Assembly (NCBI GenBank): GCA_028875575.1
Contig: JAPPDF010000035.1
Coordinates: 1 to 64,000, forward strand
Reading direction: 5' to 3'
Source: Acidobacteriota bacterium
Lineage (GTDB): Bacteria > Acidobacteriota > Terriglobia > Versatilivoradales > Versatilivoraceae
DNA length: 64,000 nt
Shown here: piece after piece, positions 42,092 through 51,053 of the stretch
Position numbering within the stretch: position 1 is the first letter of the stretch
How the letters are laid out: every line of letters begins with the position of its first letter
Notes under the pieces: model-generated
The model's input: only the letters and a program-made list of their open reading frames with translations
Told to the model about the DNA's origin: nothing
Database searches by the model: none
Program-made: the position numbers and the translations under genes

Positions 42092-43345
42092 CTACCGGCT
42101 CTTGCGCAGCTCCGCCGCCAGCGTCTTGATCTCGGTCAGATCCTGCAGCATCTCACTCCAACCGTACCAAAGCGCGTAATCGGGATTGTTGTGGAACACA
42201 CCCTGAAATGCTCGCATCCGGTGTTCCAGGTGCATCTTGAAGAGTCGCTGTTCGATCACCGAGGGCGCATCGTGGAAAGCCAGCAAGTCCGGGAAGTTGT
42301 AGGCATAGTGATCCGGCTTGCGCAACACCCCGTCCCGATAGAGTGCGCCGACAATGCGAATCGCCTCGGCCAGCAAACGGTCGGTCTCCCGGATCATCTC
42401 GTCGCCCTTCTTGAGCTCCGCCCGCACCAGGTTCGCCGAGTGGCACTGCTCGCAAACCTCGATCATGCGGTCGCGCTCCGCCTGCCACTCCTCGTGGGTC
42501 AGCCGGGCGACGTCCGCTTGCTTGACGGTCTCCAGACGCGCGGTCGGTTTCCCCTGAGGGTCCAGGACCCCCAGCGCCTGAAGAATGGTCGTGCGGTCCG
42601 CCGCCCACTGCGGATCTTCCGGCAAGGGCAATCGCACCGCCAGGAAGCCCCAGGCGGTCCGTACGCCGTGGTTCCCCTGCGGCATGTGACAGGTCTGGCA
42701 GGTGGGCGCCGCGGCCTCCTTCGGCAGCGTTCCGGTCTGCTTGAGCAGGTGCCGAACGCCGTGCTTGGATGAGGAGTACATTTCCCATTGCGGGTGATCG
42801 ATGCCCATGTGGCAGGTGCGGCATGCCTGCGGCTCGCGAGCTTCCTTGACGGAAAACAGGTGGCGCGTATGGCAGACGTCGCAGGAGGCGAGCCCGAACA
42901 TCACCCCCTCCGCCTTCAACTCCCGGATTTCCTCTTCGCTCTTCAGCCCCAGACGATGGCAACCGCCGCAGCCCTTCATGCCTTCGGTCATCGCCATCGG
43001 CAGCCAATGCGTCGTCGGCATGGCGTTCATGCTGACCCAGGCCAGAGCGTGCTTGCCGCCTTCGAACTGCCTGGTCTGGATCGGATGGCAGGTTGCACAG
43101 ACCTCGGGCGTCGCCGTCTTGACCAACGCCACATCGTCCGCGGAGCGATGCTTGTCTCCATGACAAAGGGAGCAGTCCACGCCTTCCGTGCTATGCCGGC
43201 TCAATTCCCAATCGGTGACGATGTTGGGCGTCACGTCACGATGGCACTGGACACAATCCGAAGCGGCGCGGGGCGTATCTTTTCCGCCGCCACAGGCTGC
43301 CAGCGCCAGAACGACCACCAGCAGGCATCCGCGTTTCCAGCACAC
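42092..43345 (-). CDS. octahaem HAO-family cytochrome, lipoprotein
   Basis: The start is a GTG at 43345 behind AAAGGAGC, giving 417 residues with a lipobox (LALAAC, Cys18). Eight CXXCH sites follow: CVQCH (31), CSLCH (58), CATCH (83), CGGCH (126), CDVCH (155), CRTCH (175), CQTCH (216) and CEQCH (298). The C-terminal region HRMRAFQGVFHNNPDYALWYG matches the hydroxylamine-oxidoreductase-like fold. HAO-family members oxidise hydroxylamine or hydrazine, or reduce nitrite when paired with a NapC-like protein. The neighbour makes the reductive type plausible. Whether the HAO cross-linking tyrosine exists is not determinable here. Confidence 0.75.
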   Translation of the reverse strand: MCWKRGCLLVVVLALAACGGGKDTPRAASDCVQCHRDVTPNIVTDWELSRHSTEGVDCSLCHGDKHRSADDVALVKTATPEVCATCHPIQTRQFEGGKHALAWVSMNAMPTTHWLPMAMTEGMKGCGGCHRLGLKSEEEIRELKAEGVMFGLASCDVCHTRHLFSVKEAREPQACRTCHMGIDHPQWEMYSSSKHGVRHLLKQTGTLPKEAAAPTCQTCHMPQGNHGVRTAWGFLAVRLPLPEDPQWAADRTTILQALGVLDPQGKPTARLETVKQADVARLTHEEWQAERDRMIEVCEQCHSANLVRAELKKGDEMIRETDRLLAEAIRIVGALYRDGVLRKPDHYAYNFPDLLAFHDAPSVIEQRLFKMHLEHRMRAFQGVFHNNPDYALWYGWSEMLQDLTEIKTLAAELRKSR

Positions 43346-43608
43346 TGGTCTTGCTCCTTTCCGGCCGGTAAAGGACCACGGTTGACGCCCTCCGGTCATT
43401 CTCCGGAATTGCGTTCCCCGCCCTCGACTGGCGTTCCCATGGACATTACATAATATGCCGCGCGCGATTCCGCAACCTGATCCGGAAGTGGCACCGACTG
43501 GCAAGCTGCCGCTCCGGCCGGAACCCATCGCCGGAACCCGGTTCGAAAATCAGAACAGACATGGAAAAGTAGGACAGTCCCCGTCCAAAAAACAGGCCAT
43601 AAACGACA
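43346..43608. other. intergenic region, no gene seen
   Basis: Together with the hairpin at 43609-43638 and the following 80 bp, this is a 373-bp gene-free stretch upstream of the octahaem gene. It contains the AT-rich patch ATTACATAATATG at about 43444-43456, a likely part of the promoter for the cytochrome operon. Confidence 0.4.
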
Positions 43609-43638
43609 AGACCCCGGGCGGTTCAACGCTCGGGGTCT
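43609..43638 (-). terminator. hairpin downstream of the beta-propeller gene
   Basis: A perfect stem AGACCCCG / CGGGGTCT with a 14-base loop lies 81 bp past the end of the beta-propeller gene. On the minus strand it is followed by TTGTCGTTT, a weak T-tract. Confidence 0.45.
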
Positions 43639-43718
43639 GGCGTTCACTGACGGGTTGCCGGATTGGGCGGATGGCCGCTTGCCTCACCGGGATCTTCAGG
43701 CCAAACCAGCCTCAAGGC

Positions 43719-44684
43719 TTACTGCCTCACGTATTTGCGCAGCACCTTGGAGCCGGGCGGGGCCTGGCGCTTGGTGTAGGAAAAGGTGACCTGGCCGACG
43801 TAAATGTCTCCGTGGGAGTCCACCGCCACCGAATGGGGAGAGAAATAGCGTCCCGTGCCGTAGGGGTCCTCCTCGCACCACTCGGCCAGGATGCTTCCGT
43901 CGGCTGACCTGACGGTCATGCGTGCGGCGGGCTTGTCCAGCCGGGCCTCGCGGCCGTACATGAAGATGCCGCCGATCTCGGCCACGCAGAAGTTCTGCTC
44001 CCGATCCTGGCACAGATCGTTGGGCCACCACACTTCGGTCCACTGGTCCAAAAACTCTCCCTCGGGCGAGAAGATCTGGATGCGGCAGTTCTGGCGGTCG
44101 GCCACATAGACCTTTCCCTCCGGACCCACGTAGACGCCGTGAGGCTGTCTGAACTGAGAGGGTCCATCTCCGGGGTCTCCCCAGGAGAGCAGCAATTGGC
44201 CATCCGGGCTGAACTTGTGAACCCGGGCATTGCCGTATCCGTCGGAGACGAACAGGTTGCCGTCGGGAGCCAGGGCCACATCGGTGGGAGTGTTGAAAGG
44301 GGGACCCGAACGCAGGATGGACTGGACGTCGGTGCCGTTGTAGCCGGTGTCGGCCACTCCGCCGGTGGGCGCCAGGGTCATCAGCAGTTCTCCCTCCGTC
44401 GTGAACTTGTGAACCCGGTGCCCGTTGTCGTCCACGCAGTAAACGGAGTCGTCGGGGCCGATGAAGATCATGTGGGGCCTCACGAAGAGCCCCTTCCCCC
44501 AGGAGTCCAGGTAGCTGCCGTCCCGGTCGAAGATGACCACGGGATTCTCGGCGCGGCAGAAAGCGTAGACGCGGTCCCGGGAGTCCACCGCAATCCCGGG
44601 GACCTCTCCCAGGTCCCACCCTTCGGGAAGCCTGGCCCAACCCTCCGCCTCTTCAAATGTCAACTGACCGGATCCAAGTTTCAA
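43719..44684 (-). CDS. NHL-type beta-propeller protein
   Basis: The 321-residue protein is built of repeated blades of the NHL/6-bladed-propeller type: PGIAVDSRDRVYAF, PTDVALAPDGNLFVSD, PHGVYVGPEGKVYVAD and PHSVAVDSHGDIYVGQ, each with the pattern of Asp-Gly turns and a hydrophobic strand. Arg/His at blade junctions (HRVHKF, ARVHKF, CRIQIF) also repeat. No signal peptide is visible. It resembles the propeller of peptidyl-alpha-hydroxyglycine lyase, but the role is unknown. It is divergent from the alcohol dehydrogenase gene. Confidence 0.72.
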   Translation of the reverse strand: MKLGSGQLTFEEAEGWARLPEGWDLGEVPGIAVDSRDRVYAFCRAENPVVIFDRDGSYLDSWGKGLFVRPHMIFIGPDDSVYCVDDNGHRVHKFTTEGELLMTLAPTGGVADTGYNGTDVQSILRSGPPFNTPTDVALAPDGNLFVSDGYGNARVHKFSPDGQLLLSWGDPGDGPSQFRQPHGVYVGPEGKVYVADRQNCRIQIFSPEGEFLDQWTEVWWPNDLCQDREQNFCVAEIGGIFMYGREARLDKPAARMTVRSADGSILAEWCEEDPYGTGRYFSPHSVAVDSHGDIYVGQVTFSYTKRQAPPGSKVLRKYVRQ

Positions 44685-44769
44685 TGGTGTCGCTCCTCCC
44701 TGTTGGAATTGGCCCGTGCCTGCAGCAATTGCCGCTGAGTGGAACGGGCCGGAAAGGCCATACTAGGAG

Positions 44770-44789
44770 GTTGACACGGGAGTGTCAAC
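44770..44789. promoter_or_regulatory. palindromic operator-like site between divergent genes
   Basis: A perfect inverted repeat GTTGACAC-GGGA-GTGTCAAC lies between the beta-propeller and alcohol dehydrogenase genes. Each arm contains TTGACA, so a transcription factor bound here could cover -35 boxes in both directions. A related half-site TTTGACAC is at about 44815. Confidence 0.5.
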
Positions 44790-44956
44790 GACGGAGGAGC
44801 AATCCATGGGGTGCCCCGGTTTGACACCCGGCGGCGCCATCCCCTAAACTCGCTCGCAACCAACCCGCACCGCTTTCGAGGCACCGTTCCGATGTCCGTT
44901 GAAGCCTGAAACAGGCGAGAGAGCCTCCCCGGCAGGCCCGATCAAGGAGGGAAGTG

Positions 44957-46024
44957 ATGCTCGCGGCCGTTCTCAAACAACTGGGCCGGCCTCTGGAGAT
45001 CGAGGAAAGGCCCCGGCCCTCTTTCGGGGAAGAGGAAGTCCTGATCCAGGTAATGGCCTGCGGCACCGACGGCACCGACCTCAAAATCGTGGACGGGTTC
45101 GGCTACACCCCCGAACTCCCCGCCATCCTGGGCCATGAGGTGGCCGGCGTGGTCTTCGAGGTGGGAGAGCGGGTCACCCGGGTGAAGCCGGGGGACCGGG
45201 TGGTGGTCTACAACTTCTCCACCTGCGGCCGCTGCCGCTTGTGCCGGACCCACCGCGAACAACTCTGTCCCCACATGACGGGAGTCCTGGGAGCCAAGGA
45301 CCGGGGCGGCCACGCAGAGTTTTTGGCCATTCCGGCCCGACAACTGGTCCCGTTGCCCGACAACATCCCCTGGGCGGAAGCGGCCGTGCTGGCCGATGCC
45401 CGCATCACGGCCCTGCACGCCGTGGACCGGGCCGGAGTGGGGCTGAACGACCGCATCGTCATCTTCGGTGCCGGGGGCGTGGGCCTCTCGGCCATTCAGA
45501 TCTCCAAACTGGCCGGTGCCAGCGTCCTGGCCGTGGACCGGGTCGGGGAAAAGACCGATTTCGCCATCCGGATGGGAGCCGACTTCGCCATCGACTCCAC
45601 CCGTACGGACGTCCAGGAGGCCATCCGGGAATTTACACGGGGCGAGGGGGCCGACGGCGTGATTGACTGCGTCGGGGTGGAGCAGACCCTGGCAGCCGGG
45701 GTGGACGGCCTTCGCCCCGGGGGACGCCTCACCGTGGTCGGCTACACGCCCGAGACCTACGGGCTGAACGGAAAACGGCTGGCACAGAATGAGCTGGAAA
45801 TCGTCGGCACCCGTTGCGGCCGCTTGCAGGACCTGGTAGGTGCGGCCCGACTGTTGGCGGAGAACAAGTTGAAACCCCTGGTCACCCACCCCTATCCGCT
45901 GGAGGAGATCAACCGCGCCATGGCGGACCTGAGGTCCGGCAAGGTGCTGGGCCGGGCCGTCCTGCTGACGCCGGCCGGACGGGAAGCCAGTGGCCAGACG
46001 GCAACCCCGTCAAGCGGTTCCTGA
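44957..46024 (+). CDS. zinc-dependent alcohol dehydrogenase (MDR family)
   Basis: The 355-residue protein has the MDR layout: a catalytic-zinc region CGTDGTDLKIVDGFG with GHEVAGVV near residue 60, and the structural zinc cysteines in CGRCRLCRTHREQLC near residue 90. The Rossmann motif VIFGAGGVGLSAIQ is near residue 170. An Asp replaces the usual Ser/His after Cys in the first motif. Such enzymes oxidise polyols or sugars to ketones (sorbitol or threonine dehydrogenase-like). RBS AAGGAGG precedes the ATG at 44957. Confidence 0.83.
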   Translation: MLAAVLKQLGRPLEIEERPRPSFGEEEVLIQVMACGTDGTDLKIVDGFGYTPELPAILGHEVAGVVFEVGERVTRVKPGDRVVVYNFSTCGRCRLCRTHREQLCPHMTGVLGAKDRGGHAEFLAIPARQLVPLPDNIPWAEAAVLADARITALHAVDRAGVGLNDRIVIFGAGGVGLSAIQISKLAGASVLAVDRVGEKTDFAIRMGADFAIDSTRTDVQEAIREFTRGEGADGVIDCVGVEQTLAAGVDGLRPGGRLTVVGYTPETYGLNGKRLAQNELEIVGTRCGRLQDLVGAARLLAENKLKPLVTHPYPLEEINRAMADLRSGKVLGRAVLLTPAGREASGQTATPSSGS

Positions 46025-46056
46025 GTTCCGGCCGATTCACCACCCTCTCCTCTTCC

Positions 46057-47421
46057 TCATCCACCCAGGTGCCCCAACAGCGTATAAGAGGCCACGCAGA
46101 GCGTAAGTCCGGCGGACAGCCACAGCAGCCAGTCGATCCAGGGGGAGGGACCGATCCCGCGATCCAGCCGGCGGTAGCGCAGGTAGAGGATGGAGCAGGC
46201 AATCACGGGCAACATGCCGGTCTGCACCACGCCTCCCACAACGATGAGGTGAACCGGCTGTTCCGGAAAAGCCAGGAAGATGGTGGCGAAAACCGCTGCC
46301 CAGAAGACCTGCATACCCCTTCGCCAGCGGATCCGCTGCAGCGGGCGATCACGCGAAAGAAAGCCGAAGACGGTCAGACAATCCAGTCCCATGATGGCGT
46401 TGGCCGCCACCGAGGCGAACAGGGTGGAGTAGAGGGTGACCAGGGCTCCGGTAAGAAAAACGAAGTAGCCCCAGGGACCGAAAATTCCGGTAAAGGTCCT
46501 GGAAAGGGTAGCGATCATCTGGCCGCCCTCGGGCACCAGGCCCTGGCCGTGAAGAACGGCGGCTCCCAGCAAGTAGAAGGCAACCGTGATGGTGGTATAG
46601 ATGCCCATGGCCAGCAAGGCATCCAGTTGCATCACCCGGATCCAGCCCCGCGCTCGCTTGTTCCAGTCCGGCCGGCCGCTGCGGGGTCCGATATGGCGAG
46701 CGTACCCTTTCTCCAGGCACCAGTTGGGATAGGCAAACAGATCGGACGTACCCACCCCGGTCAGCCCGAACAGGGCAAAAGCCAGGGCCAGCCCCCCCTG
46801 GGCCGGTAGTTGAAACGTCAGCCCTTCCCAGATATTTTCGGGAGACAGGGCGTGGCCCGACCACTGCAGGGCCCCTGCCGCCACCACCGTGGTCAGGCTG
46901 AAAGCCACCACCATCAACATGGCCCCACGCTCCACCACGCTGTAGCCGCCGCTGAGCAGGATCCCCAAGGTCACCAGGCAGGCGAGGACTCCCCAGGCAG
47001 TGACACTCAGGTGTGGAAGGATCAGGTGGAGGCATTGAGCCACGCCGCCGACGATCCCTCCCACCAGGCTGGCGGAGATCAAGGTGCTCAAGAGCCAGCC
47101 CCAAACCACCCAGGAGGCTCGCCAGCGCGGTCCCGGAATCCGGTCCACCGACCTGAGCGAGGAGTCTCCCGAGGAGATGGCGTAGCGTCCGATCTCCACC
47201 TGCAGAACCACCTTGGAGGCGCAGCTCAACAGGATCAGCCAGAGCGCTGCAAAGCCCAGCCTGGCTCCCAGCGTGGTGGTCACGATCAGCTCGCCCGAGC
47301 CGACGATCCCCGCGGTCAGGATGAGAGACGGACCGACCTGGCGAAGACGACCCAGGAAGTGCCTGGGAGGAGGAAGGGTCTCTGAAGGCCCATTGTCGGC
47401 GGATCGGCCGGTTGGCGTCAT
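46057..47421 (-). CDS. Nramp-related transporter
   Basis: The 454-residue protein has about 11 membrane helices. The helix-1 DPGN metal motif of true Nramp proteins is replaced by GIVGSGELIVTTTLGA, and there is LTGVGTSDLFAYPNW near the middle. This branch of the Nramp superfamily is often annotated as divalent-metal transport, but the substrate is unproven. The start is taken at ATG 47421; the frame stays open to 47538, but the added residues are soluble and poor in pattern. Confidence 0.7.
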   Translation of the reverse strand: MTPTGRSADNGPSETLPPPRHFLGRLRQVGPSLILTAGIVGSGELIVTTTLGARLGFAALWLILLSCASKVVLQVEIGRYAISSGDSSLRSVDRIPGPRWRASWVVWGWLLSTLISASLVGGIVGGVAQCLHLILPHLSVTAWGVLACLVTLGILLSGGYSVVERGAMLMVVAFSLTTVVAAGALQWSGHALSPENIWEGLTFQLPAQGGLALAFALFGLTGVGTSDLFAYPNWCLEKGYARHIGPRSGRPDWNKRARGWIRVMQLDALLAMGIYTTITVAFYLLGAAVLHGQGLVPEGGQMIATLSRTFTGIFGPWGYFVFLTGALVTLYSTLFASVAANAIMGLDCLTVFGFLSRDRPLQRIRWRRGMQVFWAAVFATIFLAFPEQPVHLIVVGGVVQTGMLPVIACSILYLRYRRLDRGIGPSPWIDWLLWLSAGLTLCVASYTLLGHLGG

Positions 47422-47705
47422 CTTCTTGGTGGTCCTTCGATGCACCTGGGTGGGAATCCTTTTCCCCACTTGTGGGTCTGAGGGGCGGCCCCGCAAGCTG
47501 TCATTCGTTGGAGCTGAGCGGGTCGGGGCAGCCTCCATGCTGTCCGTCGCCAGCCAACTGCAATTCGGCAGTCTGCATCCATCTCACGTGCTAAGATTCA
47601 ATCAGGGGCGGCGGCTTCCCGCTGATTCCATCCTCGCCGGAGGAACAGTCATAGCCGCCGATCGGATGCCCCGGCCCCCAATCGGGAAACAGTGGAGGTA
47701 ACACG

Positions 47706-48737
47706 GTGAGCAAAGTCCTTCAGCTTCCGCGTTTGGAGCCGACAGAGGAATCGGTGTTCCTGAACCGCCGCAGGTTCGTACAGACGGCCCTGCTGGCTGG
47801 CGCCGGCACCTGCCTGTATCCCTCCCTCGGCTGCTCCCAACCGCCTCCGCCTCCGGAAGGCGGCCCCCTGGCCCTTCCCTTCGAGCGACCGGAGGTGTTC
47901 CCGGCCAAGCGCAACGCCGGTTTCGATCCCCCGAACCTCGAATTGACCGACCGCCTGGTGGCAGCCACCCACAACAATTTCTACGAGTTTCTGCCCAATC
48001 GCGGGGGACCGGTCTGGAAATATACCAGCAGGTTTGAAGTGGAGCCCTGGAAGGTTGAGGTGAGCGGCGAGTGTCAAAAGCCCCGCACCTTCGATCTGGA
48101 CGACCTGTTCGGATTCGAGCAGGAAGAGCGGGTCTACCGCTTTCGTTGCGTGGAAACCTGGGCCATGAACATTCCCTGGACGGGATTCCCCCTGAGCAAG
48201 CTGCTCAAGGACGTCCAGCCCACCGCCAAGGCCCGACACGTCCGCTTCATTACCGCCCACCGGCCCGCACAGATGCCGGGACTCAGTGAAAGGCACTACC
48301 CGTGGCCCTATTACGAAGCCCTGCGCCTGGACGAGGCCATGAACGACCTGACCCTGGCGGTGACCGGAGTCTACGGCAAGCCTCTGCTCAAACAGCACGG
48401 GGCCCCCGTGCGCATCATCGTGCCCTGGAAGTACGGCTACAAGTCACCCAAGTCCATCGTGAAGATCGAGCTGGTCGCCAAGAAGCCGGGGACCTTCTGG
48501 TCGGCCAAGCCTTACCAGCACGAGTACGGCTACCTGAGCAACGTGAACCCCAACGTTCCCCATCCCCGATGGTCCCAGGAATGGGACTACATGCTGGTGG
48601 CCAACGCGGCGCCGCGCCGGGGACCTCGGCGCCCCACCCTGATGTTCAACGGCTACGCGGACCAGGTGGGGCACCTCTACCCGGACGAACCCACCAAGCC
48701 CCAGCGCTCTCTGAGACGCGGGCAGACTGCCCGCTGA
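47706..48737 (+). CDS. msrP: MsrP/YedY-like molybdopterin protein
   Basis: The 343-residue protein starts at GTG 47706 with GGAGGT upstream and has a Tat signal (NRRRFVQTALLAGAGTCLYP). The sulfite-oxidase-like Moco fold shows the ligand Cys in YRFRCVETWAMNIPWTGFPL near residue 148 and GAPVRIIVPWKYGYKS near residue 235. MsrP reduces methionine sulfoxide in periplasmic proteins, drawing electrons from the haem protein MsrQ, which is not encoded next to it. This protein is exported folded with cofactor. Confidence 0.82.
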   Translation: MSKVLQLPRLEPTEESVFLNRRRFVQTALLAGAGTCLYPSLGCSQPPPPPEGGPLALPFERPEVFPAKRNAGFDPPNLELTDRLVAATHNNFYEFLPNRGGPVWKYTSRFEVEPWKVEVSGECQKPRTFDLDDLFGFEQEERVYRFRCVETWAMNIPWTGFPLSKLLKDVQPTAKARHVRFITAHRPAQMPGLSERHYPWPYYEALRLDEAMNDLTLAVTGVYGKPLLKQHGAPVRIIVPWKYGYKSPKSIVKIELVAKKPGTFWSAKPYQHEYGYLSNVNPNVPHPRWSQEWDYMLVANAAPRRGPRRPTLMFNGYADQVGHLYPDEPTKPQRSLRRGQTAR

Positions 48738-48798
48738 CGGAGCGGCTCCCGCCGCTTTCACCGTCCTGCGCTGAGTCCGACTCCACCACCCAAGGATT

Positions 48799-51024
48799 TT
48801 ACCGCCCGGTCTGCTCCGGACGGGACTCTGTGTCCGCGGAGACGGCCTTCACCCCCATCTCGCTCAGAAGGTGGTGGGCTGCGTCCAGGTGCTCCATGAT
48901 CCAGAGGGCGTAACGGATGTCCACGTGAATGGACCGGGTGATGGCCGGAATGAAATCCCAGTCGGCAACGATGCTCTCCCAGTTGCCGTCAAACAGCAGT
49001 CCCACCAGCTCCCCGCGCCCGTTCAAGGTGGGGGAGCCCGAGTTGCCTCCGGTCGCATCCAGGGTGCTCAGAAAATTCACGGGCACCGAATCCAGCGCTT
49101 TCACGTAGTAGTCGCCGAATTCCCGGCCGCGAATCAGCTTGAGCTGTCCGAGGGGGGCATTGAAGGGTTCTTGTCCCGTGTATTTCTCCAGGATGCCGCG
49201 CAGGGTGGTGAAAGGGAGATAGCGAAGGCCATCCCTGGCTGAGTACCCCTTGACCGTGCCGTAGGTGACCCTGAGGGTCGAGTTGGCGTCGGGATAGACC
49301 GACTTCCCCCGGCTTTGGTTGTAGGCGATCAGGGCCTCCATGAAGCGCGGCCGTGCCTGGTCGAATCGTCCCTGAAGCTCCTTGTCGCTCTCCTCGCGTT
49401 CCATATCGCTGTCATAGAGGCTGACGGCCATCCGGATGAAGGGATCCAGGCTGGCTTCGAAGTCCCGGGGCGCCGCCTCCATCCAGGAAATCCGGGTTTC
49501 AAGATCCCCCAGTCGGGTCTGCCCATACATCTCGTCCAGGCGCCGGTCCAGCTTGGCTTCCTGCACCCCGGTCGGTCGAATCCCGAACCAGTCGTCGAAG
49601 GCCTGGACGTGCTGTTCTGCCGGGAGCTTGGCGTAGTCCAGGACAAACTGGCGCCAGCAGGCACGGTCCACCTGCGGATCGAAGGTCCGATCGATGCGCT
49701 TCAGCCTCTCTCGGATGCGGGTCAAGTCGCGTTCCTGGTAGCCGGGTTCCCGGTGCTCGTCGGGTTTCTGACGCTCCCGGCTGAGCCGGTACAGCCTGCG
49801 GGCGGCTCTCAGCAGCGAAGACCGGCCTCCGAGAAAGTCGTAGTGAAGGGCCGCCTCCCGCCCGGACTGGGACTCGGCCACCAGTTTTCCCAGATCGCCG
49901 GCAGCGGTCTTCATCCCGGACCGCGAAGGCGGACCGGCTTCGATCCAGGCCTGCAGGTCCCGCTCCAGGGCCCGTTTTCGCTCCAGGATATCGCTCTTGG
50001 CGAAACCCTCCAGCATTCCCTTGTAGTTCTTGATGACGTTGTTCAGGCTGGCCTGCAGCGACGCATACTTGAGGGCTTTGTCTTCCCGGCCGGCCACCGT
50101 GCGTTCGATGATGTCGTGCCACTGCTGGAAGGCCTTGATGCGGCGGGGGTAATCCCACCGGATAACCCCCTCGACCTCGCTGGCCAGGCGGTAACGGTCG
50201 GTGCCCCCCGGATAGCCGGCCACCAGGACCAGGTCTCCGGTGTCGACTCCCCGGGTGGAGACTCTCAGGTGATGCCGGGGCCGGTAGGGAACATTCACTT
50301 CCGCATAGTCCGCCGGCTTCCCTTCCGGGCCCATGTAGGCGCGATAGAAGGCATAGTCCCCGGTGTGGCGGGGCCACATCCAGTTGTCGATGTCGCCCCC
50401 ATACTTGCCGATTGAAAGTGCCGGTGCATACACCAGGCGAACATCCCGGATTTCCAACTGCTTGATCAACTCATACTCCAGCCCGCCGGAGTAGGCGGCC
50501 ACTCGGCATCGATGCCCCGGGTCCTGCTCGCACTCGGCAACCAGGGCCTTCTGCCTGTCTTCGATGGCCTGATAGCGTTCCCGGGGGCCGGCTCCATCGG
50601 GAACCGCCGCCAACACCGAGCGGGTGACGTCCTCCACCGCCACCGTCACCAGGACGTGGGTTCCCGGAGCCGCCGGAAGCTCCCGATCCCGGCCGCCGGC
50701 CAGAAAGCCCTCCTCCAGCAGGTTCCGTCCCTCGCTGGAGTTGTGCTGAATGGACCCGTAGGCACAGTGGTGGTTGGTGATCACCAGGCCCTGGGGCGAG
50801 ACGAAGGAGGCCGTGCAGCCGCCCAGCCAGATCACGGCGTTCATGGGGTGGCCGGTCAGGTCCGACAGGGCCACGGCATCCACCTCCGGATCCAAGGACC
50901 TCAGCTCTTCTGCCAAGGCGGGAAGCTGCCCGGGCCTCCACATACCCTCTTCGGCCAGGATAATGGCAGGAAGGAAAACGAGAGAGACCAGGAGAACCAG
51001 GCAAGAGACAGCCGCTTGCTTCAT
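48799..51024 (-). CDS. S46-family serine peptidase (DPP7/DPP11-like)
   Basis: The 741-residue protein starts at ATG 51024 and has a signal peptide (VSCLVLLVSLVFLPAIILA). The catalytic triad is visible: His in VITNHHCAYG at residue 85/86, Asp in the DNWMWPRHTGDYAFYRAY region, and Ser in GGNSGSPTLNGRGE. The downstream LLFDGNWE segment is like DPP7, which removes dipeptides after hydrophobic residues, rather than DPP11. It acts in the periplasm or outside the cell. It runs in the same direction as the M23 gene upstream. Confidence 0.85.
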   Translation of the reverse strand: MKQAAVSCLVLLVSLVFLPAIILAEEGMWRPGQLPALAEELRSLDPEVDAVALSDLTGHPMNAVIWLGGCTASFVSPQGLVITNHHCAYGSIQHNSSEGRNLLEEGFLAGGRDRELPAAPGTHVLVTVAVEDVTRSVLAAVPDGAGPRERYQAIEDRQKALVAECEQDPGHRCRVAAYSGGLEYELIKQLEIRDVRLVYAPALSIGKYGGDIDNWMWPRHTGDYAFYRAYMGPEGKPADYAEVNVPYRPRHHLRVSTRGVDTGDLVLVAGYPGGTDRYRLASEVEGVIRWDYPRRIKAFQQWHDIIERTVAGREDKALKYASLQASLNNVIKNYKGMLEGFAKSDILERKRALERDLQAWIEAGPPSRSGMKTAAGDLGKLVAESQSGREAALHYDFLGGRSSLLRAARRLYRLSRERQKPDEHREPGYQERDLTRIRERLKRIDRTFDPQVDRACWRQFVLDYAKLPAEQHVQAFDDWFGIRPTGVQEAKLDRRLDEMYGQTRLGDLETRISWMEAAPRDFEASLDPFIRMAVSLYDSDMEREESDKELQGRFDQARPRFMEALIAYNQSRGKSVYPDANSTLRVTYGTVKGYSARDGLRYLPFTTLRGILEKYTGQEPFNAPLGQLKLIRGREFGDYYVKALDSVPVNFLSTLDATGGNSGSPTLNGRGELVGLLFDGNWESIVADWDFIPAITRSIHVDIRYALWIMEHLDAAHHLLSEMGVKAVSADTESRPEQTGR

Positions 51025-51053
51025 GGAAGGAACCTCTGCGGTTGATTGTAAGC

